A stretch of DNA of 64,000 nt from Bacillus sp. (in: firmicutes). Its GTDB lineage: Bacteria > Bacillota > Bacilli > Bacillales > Cytobacillaceae. The stretch lies in contig WTKE01000025.1 of assembly GCA_011524525.1 (NCBI GenBank), positions 16,673 through 80,672 on the forward strand, written 5' to 3'. A program made the position numbers and the translations under genes. Under the pieces are notes generated by a model. The model searched no databases and was not told where the DNA came from. It saw only the letters and a list, made by a program, of their open reading frames with translations. Shown in pieces: positions 46,037 through 56,195 of this stretch; position 1 is the first letter of the stretch, and the number at the start of each line of letters is the position of its first letter.

Positions 46037-47320
46037 CTATTCAAAAAAGTAACCAAGGAATTTTTTCACTCGTGATGTCATTTTTTCTTCCGGCTGCTTG
46101 TCCGGTTTAGCTTTTGGTTGTGGCTGCTTTTGAACTCTTTTTTCCTTTGTTTCAGAGGCAGCCGTACTGTTACCAATAGACCGACCTTGTATTTTAGCAT
46201 TTTTATAAGCGAATTTTATTAAACCGACAGCAGTCGTGTATTGCGGCTCACGCACTCCAATATAATCAGGAATGGCAATCCGTACTCGGTTTTGGAAAAC
46301 CACTTGAGCTAATTCAAGAATTCCTTGGGTGTTTGCAACTCCACCTGACAACACATAACCACCAGGTAAATCACGAATCCCCAAACGTCTAATTTCATTT
46401 TGAATAAGGTCGAAAATCTCTTCCATTCTTGCTTCAATAATATCAGAAACTTCAAGCTGATTAAATTGTTGATGCTGATCACTTCCGATAATTGGTACGC
46501 TAAACACTTCTTCCTCGGAAGCATGGTCATAAAATGCATGTCCATGTTTTGTTTTTATTTTCTCAGCATCTTCAGTAGATGTGCGAAGACCAATTGAGAT
46601 ATCTTTTGTTATATGATCTCCACCAACTGGAAGTACACTTGTTGCTCGTAAAAAGCCTTGTTCAAAGACACTAATGGTTGTTGACCCTCCACCTATATCA
46701 ACGAGTGCCACCCCTAAGTTTTTTTCATCCTTTGAGAGTGCAAAGGCACCAGAAGCAAGTGGTTGTAAAGTAATATCAAGGATTTCTAATCCAGAACGTT
46801 CTACGCATCGAAGAGTATTATGTAAAATCGTCTTAGAACCTGTAATTATCGTTCCTTCCATTTCTAGCCTTACACCTATCATTCCCCGTGGATCATTAAT
46901 TTCATCTAATCCATCAACAATAAATTGCTTCGGAATGACATCAATAATCTCACGCTCAGGTGGAATAGAAATCACCTGTGCTGCATCAATTACTCGAGCT
47001 ACATCATCGTTGGTAATTTCACGGTTTTCACTAGAAACGGCTACTACACCATGACATGGCTGTAACATCACATGATTTCCAGTTACGCCAACAATTACCT
47101 TATTAATTTCCATGCCTATCATTCTCTCAGCTTGTTCTATTGCCTTTCTAATAGAATGAACGGTTTCATCTATATCAACAATGGATCCTTTTCTGAGTCC
47201 TTCGGATTTAACATTGCCAACACCAATAATATTCAAAGAGTCATTGACCATTTCCCCAATGATCACTTTTACACTGGATGTACCGATGTCAAGACTTACA
47301 TATATTTCATTGCTGTTCAT
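46037..47320 (-). CDS. ftsA: Cell division protein FtsA
   Basis: A 427-residue actin-like ATPase tethering FtsZ to the membrane. Phosphate-binding motifs are SLDIGTSSVKVII near the start and ALVDIGGGSTTISVF in the middle; the adenosine motif is LPGGYVLSGGVANTQG. A basic linker leads to the C-terminal amphipathic membrane helix (SRVKKFLGYFFE). The start follows AAAGGAGGTG. A sigma-H-like promoter lies in the 130-base gap upstream. Confidence 0.97.
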   Translation of the reverse strand: MNSNEIYVSLDIGTSSVKVIIGEMVNDSLNIIGVGNVKSEGLRKGSIVDIDETVHSIRKAIEQAERMIGMEINKVIVGVTGNHVMLQPCHGVVAVSSENREITNDDVARVIDAAQVISIPPEREIIDVIPKQFIVDGLDEINDPRGMIGVRLEMEGTIITGSKTILHNTLRCVERSGLEILDITLQPLASGAFALSKDEKNLGVALVDIGGGSTTISVFEQGFLRATSVLPVGGDHITKDISIGLRTSTEDAEKIKTKHGHAFYDHASEEEVFSVPIIGSDQHQQFNQLEVSDIIEARMEEIFDLIQNEIRRLGIRDLPGGYVLSGGVANTQGILELAQVVFQNRVRIAIPDYIGVREPQYTTAVGLIKFAYKNAKIQGRSIGNSTAASETKEKRVQKQPQPKAKPDKQPEEKMTSRVKKFLGYFFE

Positions 47321-47404
47321 TCTTTGGCACCTCCTTTAACAATTCAAAAAATTGAACAACAATTTCCGTGTTTTCAGACCGTATAATATTGTATCTATAA
47401 AATT

Positions 47405-47431
47405 ATTCGGCAAAATTAATATATTCCCTTT
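47405..47431 (-). promoter_or_regulatory. Sigma-H-like promoter of ftsAZ
   Basis: On the minus strand AAAGGGAAT, 11 bases, then GCCGAAT. Against RnAGGAwww-N11/12-RnnGAAT this has one mismatch in the -35 and a perfect -10. B. subtilis ftsAZ has a sigma-H promoter that boosts FtsZ at sporulation onset. Confidence 0.65.
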
Positions 47432-47450
47432 TAAAATATACAAATTTTTT

Positions 47451-47801
47451 CTATTTTTCTTTGCTTGTAGACCATTTTGTTAGTAAAATTCTTCGAATAA
47501 CGGCTATATTTTGAAACAGCCTTACTCCAAAGGCAAAAACTGCTGCTAAATACAAGTCTACACCAAGATGAACACCTAGAAAAGCTAAACTTGCAGCAAG
47601 AATAATATTAAAGAAAAAACCGGAAACAAAAACCTTTTCGTCATATATATTTTGCAAATGCGCCCTGATTCCCCCGAATAAAGTATCAAGGGCAGCTAGT
47701 ACGGCGATGGATAGATAATTAGAATATTCCTCAGGAACAGATATATCGGTTAATAAACCTAGGACGACTCCAATTATTAATCCTAAAAGGGGAAGCCACA
47801 T
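47451..47801 (-). CDS. sbp: Small basic protein Sbp (DUF1290)
   Basis: A 116-residue membrane protein with about four hydrophobic segments. The sequence WLPLLGLIIGVVLGLLTDIS, then LAALDTLFGGIRAHLQ and GVRLFQNIAVIRRILL matches DUF1290, encoded between ylxX and ftsA in Bacillus. The function is unknown. It starts 2 bases after ylxX. Confidence 0.9.
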   Translation of the reverse strand: MWLPLLGLIIGVVLGLLTDISVPEEYSNYLSIAVLAALDTLFGGIRAHLQNIYDEKVFVSGFFFNIILAASLAFLGVHLGVDLYLAAVFAFGVRLFQNIAVIRRILLTKWSTSKEK

Positions 47802-47803
47802 GA

Positions 47804-48532
47804 TTAACTATCTCCTTTGTCAGATTTTACTTGCTCCATACCTCTAATTCGAATGGAATCTTCAAAGGCTGGTACAGTAATGGAAAGCTCGGGCTTCTTT
47901 ATGGTAACTGTTAGATTATCAATAAAGAATTCTTCTGCTGATTTAGAAACCTGCATTTGGTTGTACAGCTTTTCCGCAACGGTAAAATCCTCCGTTAAAA
48001 CGATGATTTCAATAGGGAATCTTGTTAAGGAACGGCCGTTTATTTTCGTTTCACCATTGATATCACGGACAACCGTGGTATTAATCACCCTTTGACCTGC
48101 GACCGAAACATGTTTTGCGCCATACATATTTAATTCATTAAGAAGACGTTCTAATAGGTCCGCTGAAAGCGTAGCACCTGAAGTCCCTAGGATTAATTCT
48201 TCATTCAGTTGTTCTATGTAAAGTGTTAAACCTGGTCCAGACATCTCAGTTAGTCCTGCTTCTTGCTTTAATTCCTCTAGAGTATTCCTTAATGTATTTT
48301 CCTTGCCCTGCTCCCTTTCCGTTTCGTATTCATTCAATTTTTCTTCATTTGAACGAATTTCTTTAATCAGTCGGGATTGAAGATCCTTTTCCTTCACTAA
48401 GTCTTCACGAAGCTGCCATGTATCCCTTGTGTCTCTTACCTCTGGCTTAGAGACCGTTTGGAATTGGATAGCAAGCATAAAGCCTACAATCACCCCGATG
48501 ATTACCAAGCTATTTACTTTCTTTCTGTCCAC
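47804..48532 (-). CDS. ylxX: DUF881 protein YlxX
   Basis: A 242-residue DUF881 protein. One N-terminal membrane segment (about 6-24) is followed by a coiled coil (about 38-90), then the globular DUF881 domain with GPGLTLYIEQ, LLERLLNELNMYGAKHVSVAGQR and VINTTVVRD. It is related to neighbouring ylxW, which suggests an old duplication. The start is GTG. The function is not known; the position in the division cluster suggests an envelope role. Confidence 0.9.
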   Translation of the reverse strand: MDRKKVNSLVIIGVIVGFMLAIQFQTVSKPEVRDTRDTWQLREDLVKEKDLQSRLIKEIRSNEEKLNEYETEREQGKENTLRNTLEELKQEAGLTEMSGPGLTLYIEQLNEELILGTSGATLSADLLERLLNELNMYGAKHVSVAGQRVINTTVVRDINGETKINGRSLTRFPIEIIVLTEDFTVAEKLYNQMQVSKSAEEFFIDNLTVTIKKPELSITVPAFEDSIRIRGMEQVKSDKGDS

Positions 48533-48584
48533 GCAATAATCACCTAGCTTTCTACAATATTTGTGGACAAAACTTGCAAATGAG

Positions 48585-49295
48585 TTAAGTACCTAATAGT
48601 GGATCTATATTAACTTCTTCTTTTTTCTGGATCGTTACTTCAATATTGTCACTTATGAGCATATCTTTAATTCCACCTGTTATATTCAAAGCAGAGGTCA
48701 TCACATCAGGATCACCAATAGCTGTAATGACGAATGGAGCAGGATGTTGATATCCATCCACTTCAATCACTGGTCCATTACAAAGAATATAGGAATTATG
48801 AGTAAGCCTTTGCCCATTAATCGCAATTGCCGCAGCACCCGATATATATAACTCATTGATTACTTTAAAGACATGATGCTCATGAACAATATAGTTATTA
48901 ATGTTTTCTTCATTTGGATTGTAGTCACCATCGGCAAGGGACACTTCTACTCCCTTCCCTTTTACCTTCACTTTCCCAACAAACATCCGATATTTCTCTG
49001 CGTCTTCCGCAAGATTAAAGAATACTTGTTCTTCCTTCGCTAACTCTTCTTCGATCTCAACAATTTTATCTTGCTTTTCCTTTAACTCATTTTGAAGCTC
49101 ACGGTTTCGTTCTTCCTGAGCAATCAGCTGATTGCGCAGTTCTAAATCTCGATTCCACTGCTTGTCCGATATCGTATTTTGTGCCTTTTCCTGTTTTGTT
49201 AAGTGGTAAGAAAAAGACACCATATATCCTAATACAAGGAAAACTAACGAGAGGATAACATGTTTACCCTTCACCCTCTTCTTCACTTGTTTCAA
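48585..49295 (-). CDS. ylxW: DUF881 protein YlxW
   Basis: A 236-residue DUF881 protein, paralogue of YlxX. It has an N-terminal membrane segment (about 12-30) and a strongly charged coiled coil (about 40-95), then VKGKGVEVSLADGDYN, VINELYISGAAAIAINGQR and ITGGIKDML. The start is uncertain: TTG at 49295 stands only 2 bases after AGGAGGAG, and GTG at 49286 stands about 11 after it. It overlaps divIB by up to 32 bases. Confidence 0.9.
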   Translation of the reverse strand: MKQVKKRVKGKHVILSLVFLVLGYMVSFSYHLTKQEKAQNTISDKQWNRDLELRNQLIAQEERNRELQNELKEKQDKIVEIEEELAKEEQVFFNLAEDAEKYRMFVGKVKVKGKGVEVSLADGDYNPNEENINNYIVHEHHVFKVINELYISGAAAIAINGQRLTHNSYILCNGPVIEVDGYQHPAPFVITAIGDPDVMTSALNITGGIKDMLISDNIEVTIQKKEEVNIDPLLGT

Positions 49296-50049
49296 CTCCT
49301 CCTGATTCGTATGGATTAAAATACGAACCCACCTCTAAATCAATGACTCCCTTTTGTGACGGATCTAACTGACTCACGATGGAAGGGTAATGTATCATTT
49401 TTTTTGAAAAGCTCCTTAAAGATGCACTGACTTCATTTCCATCATTCATGTATAAAGAAATATGGAAACGATCCGTTTCTTTCGGTGTGTAGTTTACTTC
49501 AGAAATGGAATAAAGAATTTCAAACGGGAGTTCTTGCAAGCTACTAACCATCTCTTCAAGTATCTCACCTTCTGTAAAACCAATTAATATTGGAGCGTTA
49601 GAAGGTGTGCTCGTAATTCCTTCATCCTCTAGTATTTCACCATTCTCTAAAACAGGAATAAACGAATTTTCTGTTGCAATCACTGCAATTCGTTCATATT
49701 CCTTTACAGTAATTAATACATTATTAGGGAATGACCATTTTACTGTTGCTGATTTTACTTCCGGAAGCTTCTCTATTTCCTTTTCCACTTCTTTTTTATC
49801 GAGCTTCCAAATATTCATACCAGTGGACAAGCCACTATTTTCCACCAGGTGCTCAGCCTTGTATAAGTCATTACCAGTAACACTTATTTTTTTTATATGG
49901 CTTAACGGTGATTGGAAATAAACGACACAAACGATCAACAAGAAGAATAAACTTAATAAAGTGACCAATCTTCTATTAGCCTTTTTTCGTCTTTGTTGTT
50001 TCAACTTGGGAATCCGTTCTTCAATCGAGACTATTTTCCCCTGATCCAA
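49264..50049 (-). CDS. divIB: Cell division protein DivIB (FtsQ)
   Basis: A 261-residue bitopic division protein that works with FtsL and DivIC to activate septal synthesis. The start is assigned to TTG at 50049, with GGAGGTGA 5 bases upstream; the ORF track begins six codons earlier without a site. A basic N-terminus (KQQRRKKANRR) precedes one membrane segment (about 28-47). The POTRA domain follows (SHIKKISVTGNDLYKAEHLV), then the FtsQ/DivIB beta domain. A hairpin terminator lies between murB and this gene. Confidence 0.95.
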   Translation of the reverse strand: MDQGKIVSIEERIPKLKQQRRKKANRRLVTLLSLFFLLIVCVVYFQSPLSHIKKISVTGNDLYKAEHLVENSGLSTGMNIWKLDKKEVEKEIEKLPEVKSATVKWSFPNNVLITVKEYERIAVIATENSFIPVLENGEILEDEGITSTPSNAPILIGFTEGEILEEMVSSLQELPFEILYSISEVNYTPKETDRFHISLYMNDGNEVSASLRSFSKKMIHYPSIVSQLDPSQKGVIDLEVGSYFNPYESGGVETSEEEGEG

Positions 50050-50121
50050 TCCAATCACCTCCACCAATGCAAATATATTTTGTGTAAAAAAAACAGATAA
50101 TCCAATATTTTTTTATAAGTG

Positions 50122-50150
50122 AAAACAACGGCACGAGAAATCATGCCGTT
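50122..50150 (-). terminator. Probable terminator between murB and divIB (bidirectional)
   Basis: AACGGCA / TGCCGTT (50127-50133, 50144-50150) with a 10-base loop. It is followed by GTTTTC on the minus strand and ATTTTTT on the plus strand. The stem is short, so it may be leaky. Confidence 0.6.
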
Positions 50151-50225
50151 ATTTTTTAGGTAATAAGTAATTTCCCAAGTACTTATTATACCATATACTG
50201 TTACTTTGTAAGGGGGATATTCATC

Positions 50226-51134
50226 CTATTTTATTCCTATTATTTCAACTTCTGTATCCATTTTTACTTCATACAAGTCATATATTGTATCCTTGACATG
50301 CTGAATTAACTGTAAAACATCGTCAGCCTTTGCATTACCCGTATTTACGATAAAATTCCCGTGCATTTCAGATATCTTTGCCCCACCGATTTGGTAACCC
50401 TTTAGGCCAGCAACCTCAATCAACTTGCCTGCATAATTGGGAAGTGGATTTCGGAAAATACTACCCGCACATGGGAAATTCCAAGGCTGTGTCTCTTTTC
50501 GGTAGTCCTTGTTCTTTTGCATTTCACTAAAAATAGAATCCTTGTTTCCTTCTTTAAGAGAAAAAACAGCTTCAACAACAACACCCGGACGCTTTTTTTG
50601 TAGCACAGAAGTTCGATAGGAAAATTCCATTCCCTCATTCGAAACCCATTCTAATGTACCGTCTTCAAATAGTACGAGAGCTTTGTCAAGTATCTTTGAA
50701 ATATCAGATCCATGTGCACCCGCGTTCATGAACACTGCGCCACCTACAGACCCAGGGATCCCACTAGCAAACTCTAATCCTGATAACCCTTTTCTACTGA
50801 TGGAAGTTGCCAAGCTCACAAGTGAGTGGCCACCACCAACCGTAAGTGTAGTACCATTTATTTCAACCTTATCTAATCCTGAACCAAGCTTAATGACCAC
50901 ACCGGAAATTCCTCGATCTGACACGAGTAAATTTGACCCTCTTCCAATAGCAATCCACTGTACTTTATACTTTCGGATTAAGTTCATGGTCGTTTCTAAA
51001 TTTTCTACTGATGTGGGCTCAACAAAAAGTTCTGCAGGTCCACCAATCTTAATCGTTGTATGATTTGCCATTGGCTCATTTTCTTTAACCGTTCCAATTT
51101 TAGACTGCTTTAATTCTTCAGCTAATCCAATCAT
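50226..51134 (-). CDS. murB: UDP-N-acetylenolpyruvoylglucosamine reductase
   Basis: A 302-residue FAD enzyme reducing UDP-GlcNAc-enolpyruvate to UDP-MurNAc. The FAD-binding motif is [38 protein letters not shown] follows. The catalytic serine lies in CAGSIFRNP, and the C-terminal HGNFIVN carries the conserved region. It is the shorter type lacking the extra tyrosine loop. The start follows GGGGAGG. It lies between murG and divIB. Confidence 0.97.
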   Translation of the reverse strand: MIGLAEELKQSKIGTVKENEPMANHTTIKIGGPAELFVEPTSVENLETTMNLIRKYKVQWIAIGRGSNLLVSDRGISGVVIKLGSGLDKVEINGTTLTVGGGHSLVSLATSISRKGLSGLEFASGIPGSVGGAVFMNAGAHGSDISKILDKALVLFEDGTLEWVSNEGMEFSYRTSVLQKKRPGVVVEAVFSLKEGNKDSIFSEMQKNKDYRKETQPWNFPCAGSIFRNPLPNYAGKLIEVAGLKGYQIGGAKISEMHGNFIVNTGNAKADDVLQLIQHVKDTIYDLYEVKMDTEVEIIGIK

Positions 51135-51212
51135 TCCTACCTCCCCTTTCAGTCGGAGTTATTTTATCTTATGCATCGTGTCAAACCTAGGCTACAAACG
51201 AAGGAATCATTA

Positions 51213-52319
51213 TTATCGACTGTTCCTTTCAGTTAATAATGTCTCCATTAATCGATACAGTCTCTGGGCCGCATCACGAATCCCTAATTTAAAAGCTGCT
51301 TGCTTCATTTCTTTTAAGCTTTCTTTATGAAGTAATAGAGAGTCCATTTGCTCTATTAATTTAGTTGCAGTTAAGTCTTTTTCAAGCATTAAAATTGCAG
51401 CACCATGATCACTTAAGGCACGAGCATTTTTTTCCTGATGATTGTTTGTTACATAAGGGCTAGGAACTAGTATGCTTGGCACTCCTAAGGATGTCAATTC
51501 AGCTAACGTCGTGGCACCTGCTCGAGCAACAATTAAATCCATTCCTGCAAGCACTTCTGGCATATTATGAATAAAAGGCTTAACAATTACGTTATCAGGA
51601 TTCCCAACGAGTTCCACTTCTTTGAGTACTTCATCGTAGTGAACCTCTCCAGTTACATATAATACCTGATAAGGTTTTTCACTAAGCACTGATAATGATT
51701 TTAATATCGCTTCATTTATTGGCCGTGCCCCGCGACTTCCACCTACTACTAGGACTGATGGGATATTCGTTTTTAGACCAACAGAAAGCTTCCCCTTAAT
51801 TCCATCCTTATTTAATACTTCAGAAGCCCTTGGATTCCCTGTTAACTCAACCTTTTCTTGAGGAAAATAGCTTTTGGCTTCTTCAAAACAAATAGCAACC
51901 TTATCAACATATCGACTTAAAAACTTATTCGTTAGTCCCGGTACACTGTTTTGTTCATGTATGATTGTTGGGATCCCCAGCTTAGAAGCAGCATAAACAA
52001 CAGGACCACATACGTACCCGCCCGTTCCTATGACAACATCTGCTTTAAATTCTTTTAAATATTGCTTACTTTTCTGAACACCCTTTAAGAATCTAATTAC
52101 CGTTTTCACATTATCTATTGAAAGCTTACGTTTAAACCCAGTAATATGTATGGATTGAAAAGGAATATTTTCTCTTTTAACAATGGTGTTTTCTAATCCT
52201 TTTTCGGTACCGATATATAAAAACTCAGCATTTTTATGTTCCTTTTGTATCTCTCTAATAAGCGCTAGAGCCGGATAAATATGACCACCGGTTCCACCAC
52301 CACTTACAACTATACGCAA
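51213..52319 (-). CDS. murG: UDP-GlcNAc:lipid I N-acetylglucosaminyltransferase MurG
   Basis: A 368-residue GT28 glycosyltransferase making lipid II on the inner membrane face. Glycine loops are [15 protein letters not shown] (6-20) and [12 protein letters not shown]. The donor-binding part is [12 protein letters not shown], followed by [12 protein letters not shown]. The start is a TTG at 52319, with AAGGAGAG upstream. It lies 205 bases after spoVE, with a possible weak terminator in the gap. Confidence 0.97.
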   Translation of the reverse strand: MRIVVSGGGTGGHIYPALALIREIQKEHKNAEFLYIGTEKGLENTIVKRENIPFQSIHITGFKRKLSIDNVKTVIRFLKGVQKSKQYLKEFKADVVIGTGGYVCGPVVYAASKLGIPTIIHEQNSVPGLTNKFLSRYVDKVAICFEEAKSYFPQEKVELTGNPRASEVLNKDGIKGKLSVGLKTNIPSVLVVGGSRGARPINEAILKSLSVLSEKPYQVLYVTGEVHYDEVLKEVELVGNPDNVIVKPFIHNMPEVLAGMDLIVARAGATTLAELTSLGVPSILVPSPYVTNNHQEKNARALSDHGAAILMLEKDLTATKLIEQMDSLLLHKESLKEMKQAAFKLGIRDAAQRLYRLMETLLTERNSR

Positions 52320-52475
52320 TTCTTTCCACTCTCCTTAACGTTGAAAAATCAACTTTCCTCGATGATAGTCATGATGTAATCTGAAAAAAATCACCCTCAC
52401 TTTTACCCCATTTTACTATATTTCAAACGACAAATCGAAAAACAACGAACGATTGTCATCTAAATGTAATAATAA

Positions 52476-52508
52476 ACAGAAGAGAACCCTGCAGAATAAC
52501 AGGGTTCT
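52476..52508 (-). terminator. Possible weak terminator after spoVE read-through region/murG upstream
   Basis: Just past the spoVE stop, GAACCCTG / CAGGGTTC pair around an 8-base loop. The following minus-strand sequence (TCTTCTGTTTATTATTA) is only moderately T-rich, so termination would be partial. Confidence 0.5.
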
Positions 52509-52524
52509 TTCGAGCTTATCTATC

Positions 52525-53625
52525 TCATAATTTCGAGTGTTTGCTAACATTTAGTAACACCCCAATGGCCATAAGCATGAGTGTTAAGGAAGAACCTCCA
52601 TAGCTTAAAAATGGAAGAGTAATTCCAGTAACCGGCATCAGTCCTGTCACTACACCCACGTTAATCATTACTTGAATAGCGACCATCGCAACAATTCCAA
52701 CTGCTAGAAAACTACCATATAAATCCGGAGCACCTAGTGCAATGCGAATTCCACGCCATAATAATAAAGCGAATAGAAGTAGAACAAAGGAGCCTCCAAT
52801 GAAACCCAATTCCTCAGCCAAGATTGCAAAAATAAAATCGGTTTGTGGTTCAGGTAAATAGAAGAACTTTTGTCTGCTTTGTCCTAACCCTAATCCGAAT
52901 AATCCTCCTGGACCAATTGCATAAAGAGACTGAATGATTTGAAAACCACTTCCGAGTGGATCCTCCCATGGATCTAAGAAGGATGTAATCCTCTTAATTC
53001 GGTAAGGGGCTGATATAACAAGCCCAACAAAGCCAATAACCCCTAGCATTCCCAACCCCACGAAATGCCCAATCCTCGCACCAGCGATAAAAATCATAAC
53101 AACAGACGTTCCAACCATTACCGTTCCAGTCCCTAAGTCTGGCTGTAGCATAATCATACCAAACGCAAGAAACACTATACCAAGGGATGGCATTAGCCCT
53201 TTTCTAAAAGAAGTGATCTTTTTTTGATTTTCTGAAAGAAACTTAGCTAAAAACGCAATCATGGCGAGCTTCATAAACTCTGAAGGCTGAATTGAAAACG
53301 CACCAACCCCAATCCAGGATCGGGATCCGTTTCTTACATTTCCTATCCCTGGGATAAGTACAAGAACAAGAAGTACAAAGCAAATGATTATAATCATTTT
53401 TGCGAAAGTTCTCCATGTCCAATAATCTACATTCATAATGAAGAACATGGCCACAATTCCGACTCCAGCGAACAACATTTGTCGTTTGGCAAAATAAAAG
53501 GAATCGTCAAATTTATAGTCAGCCCAAATGGCACTCGCACTATAAACCATAATCAATCCGGTCGCTAATAGGGTGAACGTTACAATCAATAATATCAGAT
53601 CTGGAGTAGCTTTTTTAGTCGGCAA
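52525..53625 (-). CDS. spoVE: Sporulation SEDS glycosyltransferase SpoVE
   Basis: A 366-residue SEDS-family peptidoglycan polymerase. It works with the transpeptidase SpoVD in spore cortex synthesis. About ten membrane segments are visible. Motifs include RNGSRSWIGVGAFSIQPSEF, QPDLGTGTVMVG, LGSGFQIIQSLYAIGPGG, and the C-terminal LPFLSYGGSSL. The start is a TTG at 53625 (then PTKKATPDL), with GAGGTG upstream, giving the B. subtilis length. Conservation to B. subtilis SpoVE and the position next to murD support SpoVE rather than FtsW. Confidence 0.95.
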   Translation of the reverse strand: MPTKKATPDLILLIVTFTLLATGLIMVYSASAIWADYKFDDSFYFAKRQMLFAGVGIVAMFFIMNVDYWTWRTFAKMIIIICFVLLVLVLIPGIGNVRNGSRSWIGVGAFSIQPSEFMKLAMIAFLAKFLSENQKKITSFRKGLMPSLGIVFLAFGMIMLQPDLGTGTVMVGTSVVMIFIAGARIGHFVGLGMLGVIGFVGLVISAPYRIKRITSFLDPWEDPLGSGFQIIQSLYAIGPGGLFGLGLGQSRQKFFYLPEPQTDFIFAILAEELGFIGGSFVLLLFALLLWRGIRIALGAPDLYGSFLAVGIVAMVAIQVMINVGVVTGLMPVTGITLPFLSYGGSSLTLMLMAIGVLLNVSKHSKL

Positions 53626-53720
53626 AAGAACACACCTCGAATGCAAGTTTTAGGGCTTACAGTGAGGATTACACCTTAATTAGAAACCTGTACATTCAAT
53701 AGTTTCCATAAGACAAGCCC

Positions 53721-55073
53721 TTACTTAAGCTTATGCACCGCATTGATAAAAATGTCTCCTCTAACCTCAAAAGTTTTGTATTGATCCCAGCTAGCACATG
53801 CAGGCGATAAAAGGATCACATCTCCTGGACTTGAGTGTGTAAAGGCAACAGGTACGGCTTTTTCCACATTATCGACATGGACAATTGTTTTTATTCCCGC
53901 CTTCTGTGCTACCTCCTCAATTTTAGGAGCCGTTTGTCCAAACGTGACAACGGTTTTCACATTGTGTAAGAATGGAATTAACTCGTCAAATCCGTTTCCA
54001 CGATCCAATCCCCCGGCAAGTAACACTATAGGTGTTTTAAATGCTGTTAAAGCTTTTTCTGTCGCTAATATATTCGTTGCTTTTGAATCATTATAAAATT
54101 TACGCCCTTCAATCTCGCCAATATATTGAAGACGATGTTTAACACCAGTAAAAGTAGTCAGCACCTCAACAATTGCTTCGTTTGGAACATTTGTAAGCTT
54201 TGCAGCTGCTACTGCTGAAAGGATATTTTCAAGGTTATGCGCACCGGGTAAAACAATATTAGCGATCTCAATAATCTTTTCTTCTTTAAAGTACAGAGTA
54301 TCATCTAATACATAGGCACCATTTGGTTGAAATTGTTTTGTAGAAAAAGGAACAGAGACTGCGTTACTTCTTTGACCTATTTCAAATGTGCTCTCTTGGT
54401 CTCCATTAAAGATAAAGTAATCTTCATCTGTTTGATATTTCGTTATATTTGCTTTTGCACTCCAATACTCATCCCTAGTACCATGATAGTCTAAATGAGC
54501 ATCATACAGATTAGTGAGTACAGCAATCCTCGGCTTAAATGTTGTAATTCCCATGAGCTGAAACGATGATAGTTCAATAACAATCGTATTTTCAGTTGTA
54601 GCTTCCTGAGCCACTTCTGACGCAACCGTTCCGATGTTCCCCGCAATTAAAGGCGCCTTATTTCCCGCCTTTAACATTTCAAATATAAGAGTGGTCGTGG
54701 TTGTTTTCCCATTCGTACCTGTTATCGCAATAAAAGGAGCTTCAGAAATTTGATACGCCAGCTCAACTTCAGTAATAATGGGAATGCCTTTTTCAATGGC
54801 CACCTGGATCATTTCATTATGATAAGGAATACCTGGGTTCTTTACGATAAGCTCAAATCCATCATCTAAAAGCTCGACGGGATGACTTCCACAAATAACC
54901 GTAATTCCTTGTTCAAGCAGTCCTTGAGCTTCAGGATTCTCAGATAATGGCTTATTATCATTTACGGTGACAAACGCACCTAAACGGTGCAACAAATTTG
55001 CTGCACCGACTCCACTCTTCGCTAAACCAAGTACAAGTACTTTTTTATGAACATAATCTTTAATATCTCTCAA
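53721..55073 (-). CDS. murD: UDP-MurNAc-L-Ala:D-Glu ligase
   Basis: A 450-residue Mur ligase adding D-glutamate. The ATP loop is GTNGKTTT (118-125) after [22 protein letters not shown] and the C-terminal [12 protein letters not shown] are MurD-typical. The start is a TTG at 55073, directly abutting the mraY stop, with AGGTG inside the end of mraY. Translation is therefore probably coupled to mraY. Confidence 0.97.
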   Translation of the reverse strand: MRDIKDYVHKKVLVLGLAKSGVGAANLLHRLGAFVTVNDNKPLSENPEAQGLLEQGITVICGSHPVELLDDGFELIVKNPGIPYHNEMIQVAIEKGIPIITEVELAYQISEAPFIAITGTNGKTTTTTLIFEMLKAGNKAPLIAGNIGTVASEVAQEATTENTIVIELSSFQLMGITTFKPRIAVLTNLYDAHLDYHGTRDEYWSAKANITKYQTDEDYFIFNGDQESTFEIGQRSNAVSVPFSTKQFQPNGAYVLDDTLYFKEEKIIEIANIVLPGAHNLENILSAVAAAKLTNVPNEAIVEVLTTFTGVKHRLQYIGEIEGRKFYNDSKATNILATEKALTAFKTPIVLLAGGLDRGNGFDELIPFLHNVKTVVTFGQTAPKIEEVAQKAGIKTIVHVDNVEKAVPVAFTHSSPGDVILLSPACASWDQYKTFEVRGDIFINAVHKLK

Positions 55074-56045
55074 TTACAACCACACCTCGATATAGATTCC
55101 TAATACTGCACATAATAACCCAACTGTCCAGAACGTAACAACTACTCTCCATTCAGACCAACCAATTAACTCATAATGATGATGCAAAGGACTCATACGG
55201 AATATCCTTTTACCAGTCGTTTTAAAAGAAATCACCTGCAGTATGACAGACAATGTTTCAACTACAAATATTCCCCCGATGATTATTAGTAGAATTTCTA
55301 GCTTAGTTAAGATAGCAATAGTAGCAATCGCTCCCCCTAGAGCAAGAGATCCCGTATCTCCCATAAACACTTTCGCGGGATGAGCATTAAAAACGAGAAA
55401 TCCTAGTACAGCACCAACAACCGCTAAAGAGAAGATGGCTACATCATAAGCCCCTTGGTTCCAAGAGAGTACAGCAAAAGCTCCAAAAGCAATAGCAGCT
55501 GTCCCTGAAACAAGGCCATCTAAACCGTCTGTTAAATTGACTGCATTCGAAAACCCAACCAACCAGAAAATAATAAAAAATACATACAGCCAACCAAGGT
55601 CAAAACTAATGTCTGTAAGTGGAATCGAAACTGTTGTTGAGAATTCATTTTGTCTTAAAATAAAATAAAAAATAAACGAAATAACGATTTGTCCAAATAG
55701 CTTTTGTTTAGACGTTAATCCTAAATTCCTCTTCATGACCACTTTAATAAAGTCATCTAAAAATCCTAAAAGACCAAACCCTATTGTTACAAAAAGCAGC
55801 AAATATGTTTGTACGGAAAGCTCCGAATACTTCGATGTCATCACAATAGTCGTAACAACGATAGATAATAAGATCATCGTTCCACCCATTGTCGGAGTAC
55901 CTGATTTCTTTTGGTGCGATTTAGGTCCTTCTTCTCTAATGCTTTGTCCGAATTTCAACCTTCTTAAAAACGGAATCAAAATTGGGGATAGGATGACCGA
56001 AATGAGAAATCCCACTAATATCGTGAATAAAATAACTTGCTCCAT
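55074..56045 (-). CDS. mraY: Phospho-MurNAc-pentapeptide transferase MraY
   Basis: A 323-residue membrane transferase making lipid I from UDP-MurNAc-pentapeptide and undecaprenyl phosphate. About ten membrane segments are seen. The catalytic/metal motifs are [32 protein letters not shown] and the C-terminal [10 protein letters not shown]. The start is ATG at 56045, 6 bases after GGGGGG; the GTG one codon earlier is only 3 bases from it. It lies 150 bases downstream of murE. Confidence 0.97.
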   Translation of the reverse strand: MEQVILFTILVGFLISVILSPILIPFLRRLKFGQSIREEGPKSHQKKSGTPTMGGTMILLSIVVTTIVMTSKYSELSVQTYLLLFVTIGFGLLGFLDDFIKVVMKRNLGLTSKQKLFGQIVISFIFYFILRQNEFSTTVSIPLTDISFDLGWLYVFFIIFWLVGFSNAVNLTDGLDGLVSGTAAIAFGAFAVLSWNQGAYDVAIFSLAVVGAVLGFLVFNAHPAKVFMGDTGSLALGGAIATIAILTKLEILLIIIGGIFVVETLSVILQVISFKTTGKRIFRMSPLHHHYELIGWSEWRVVVTFWTVGLLCAVLGIYIEVWL

Positions 56046-56195
56046 CACTTTCCCCCCACTTTTTCCATCACGGAAACACTAGTATGAATAAGCTGTTTAT
56101 GTAGTACAGCAATATCATATGTTTGTTCCTTAGTATTCAGAAGTTTTTCATGTGAAAATTTGTATAATATCATGTAAATTCTAGCCTTTCTTGCT

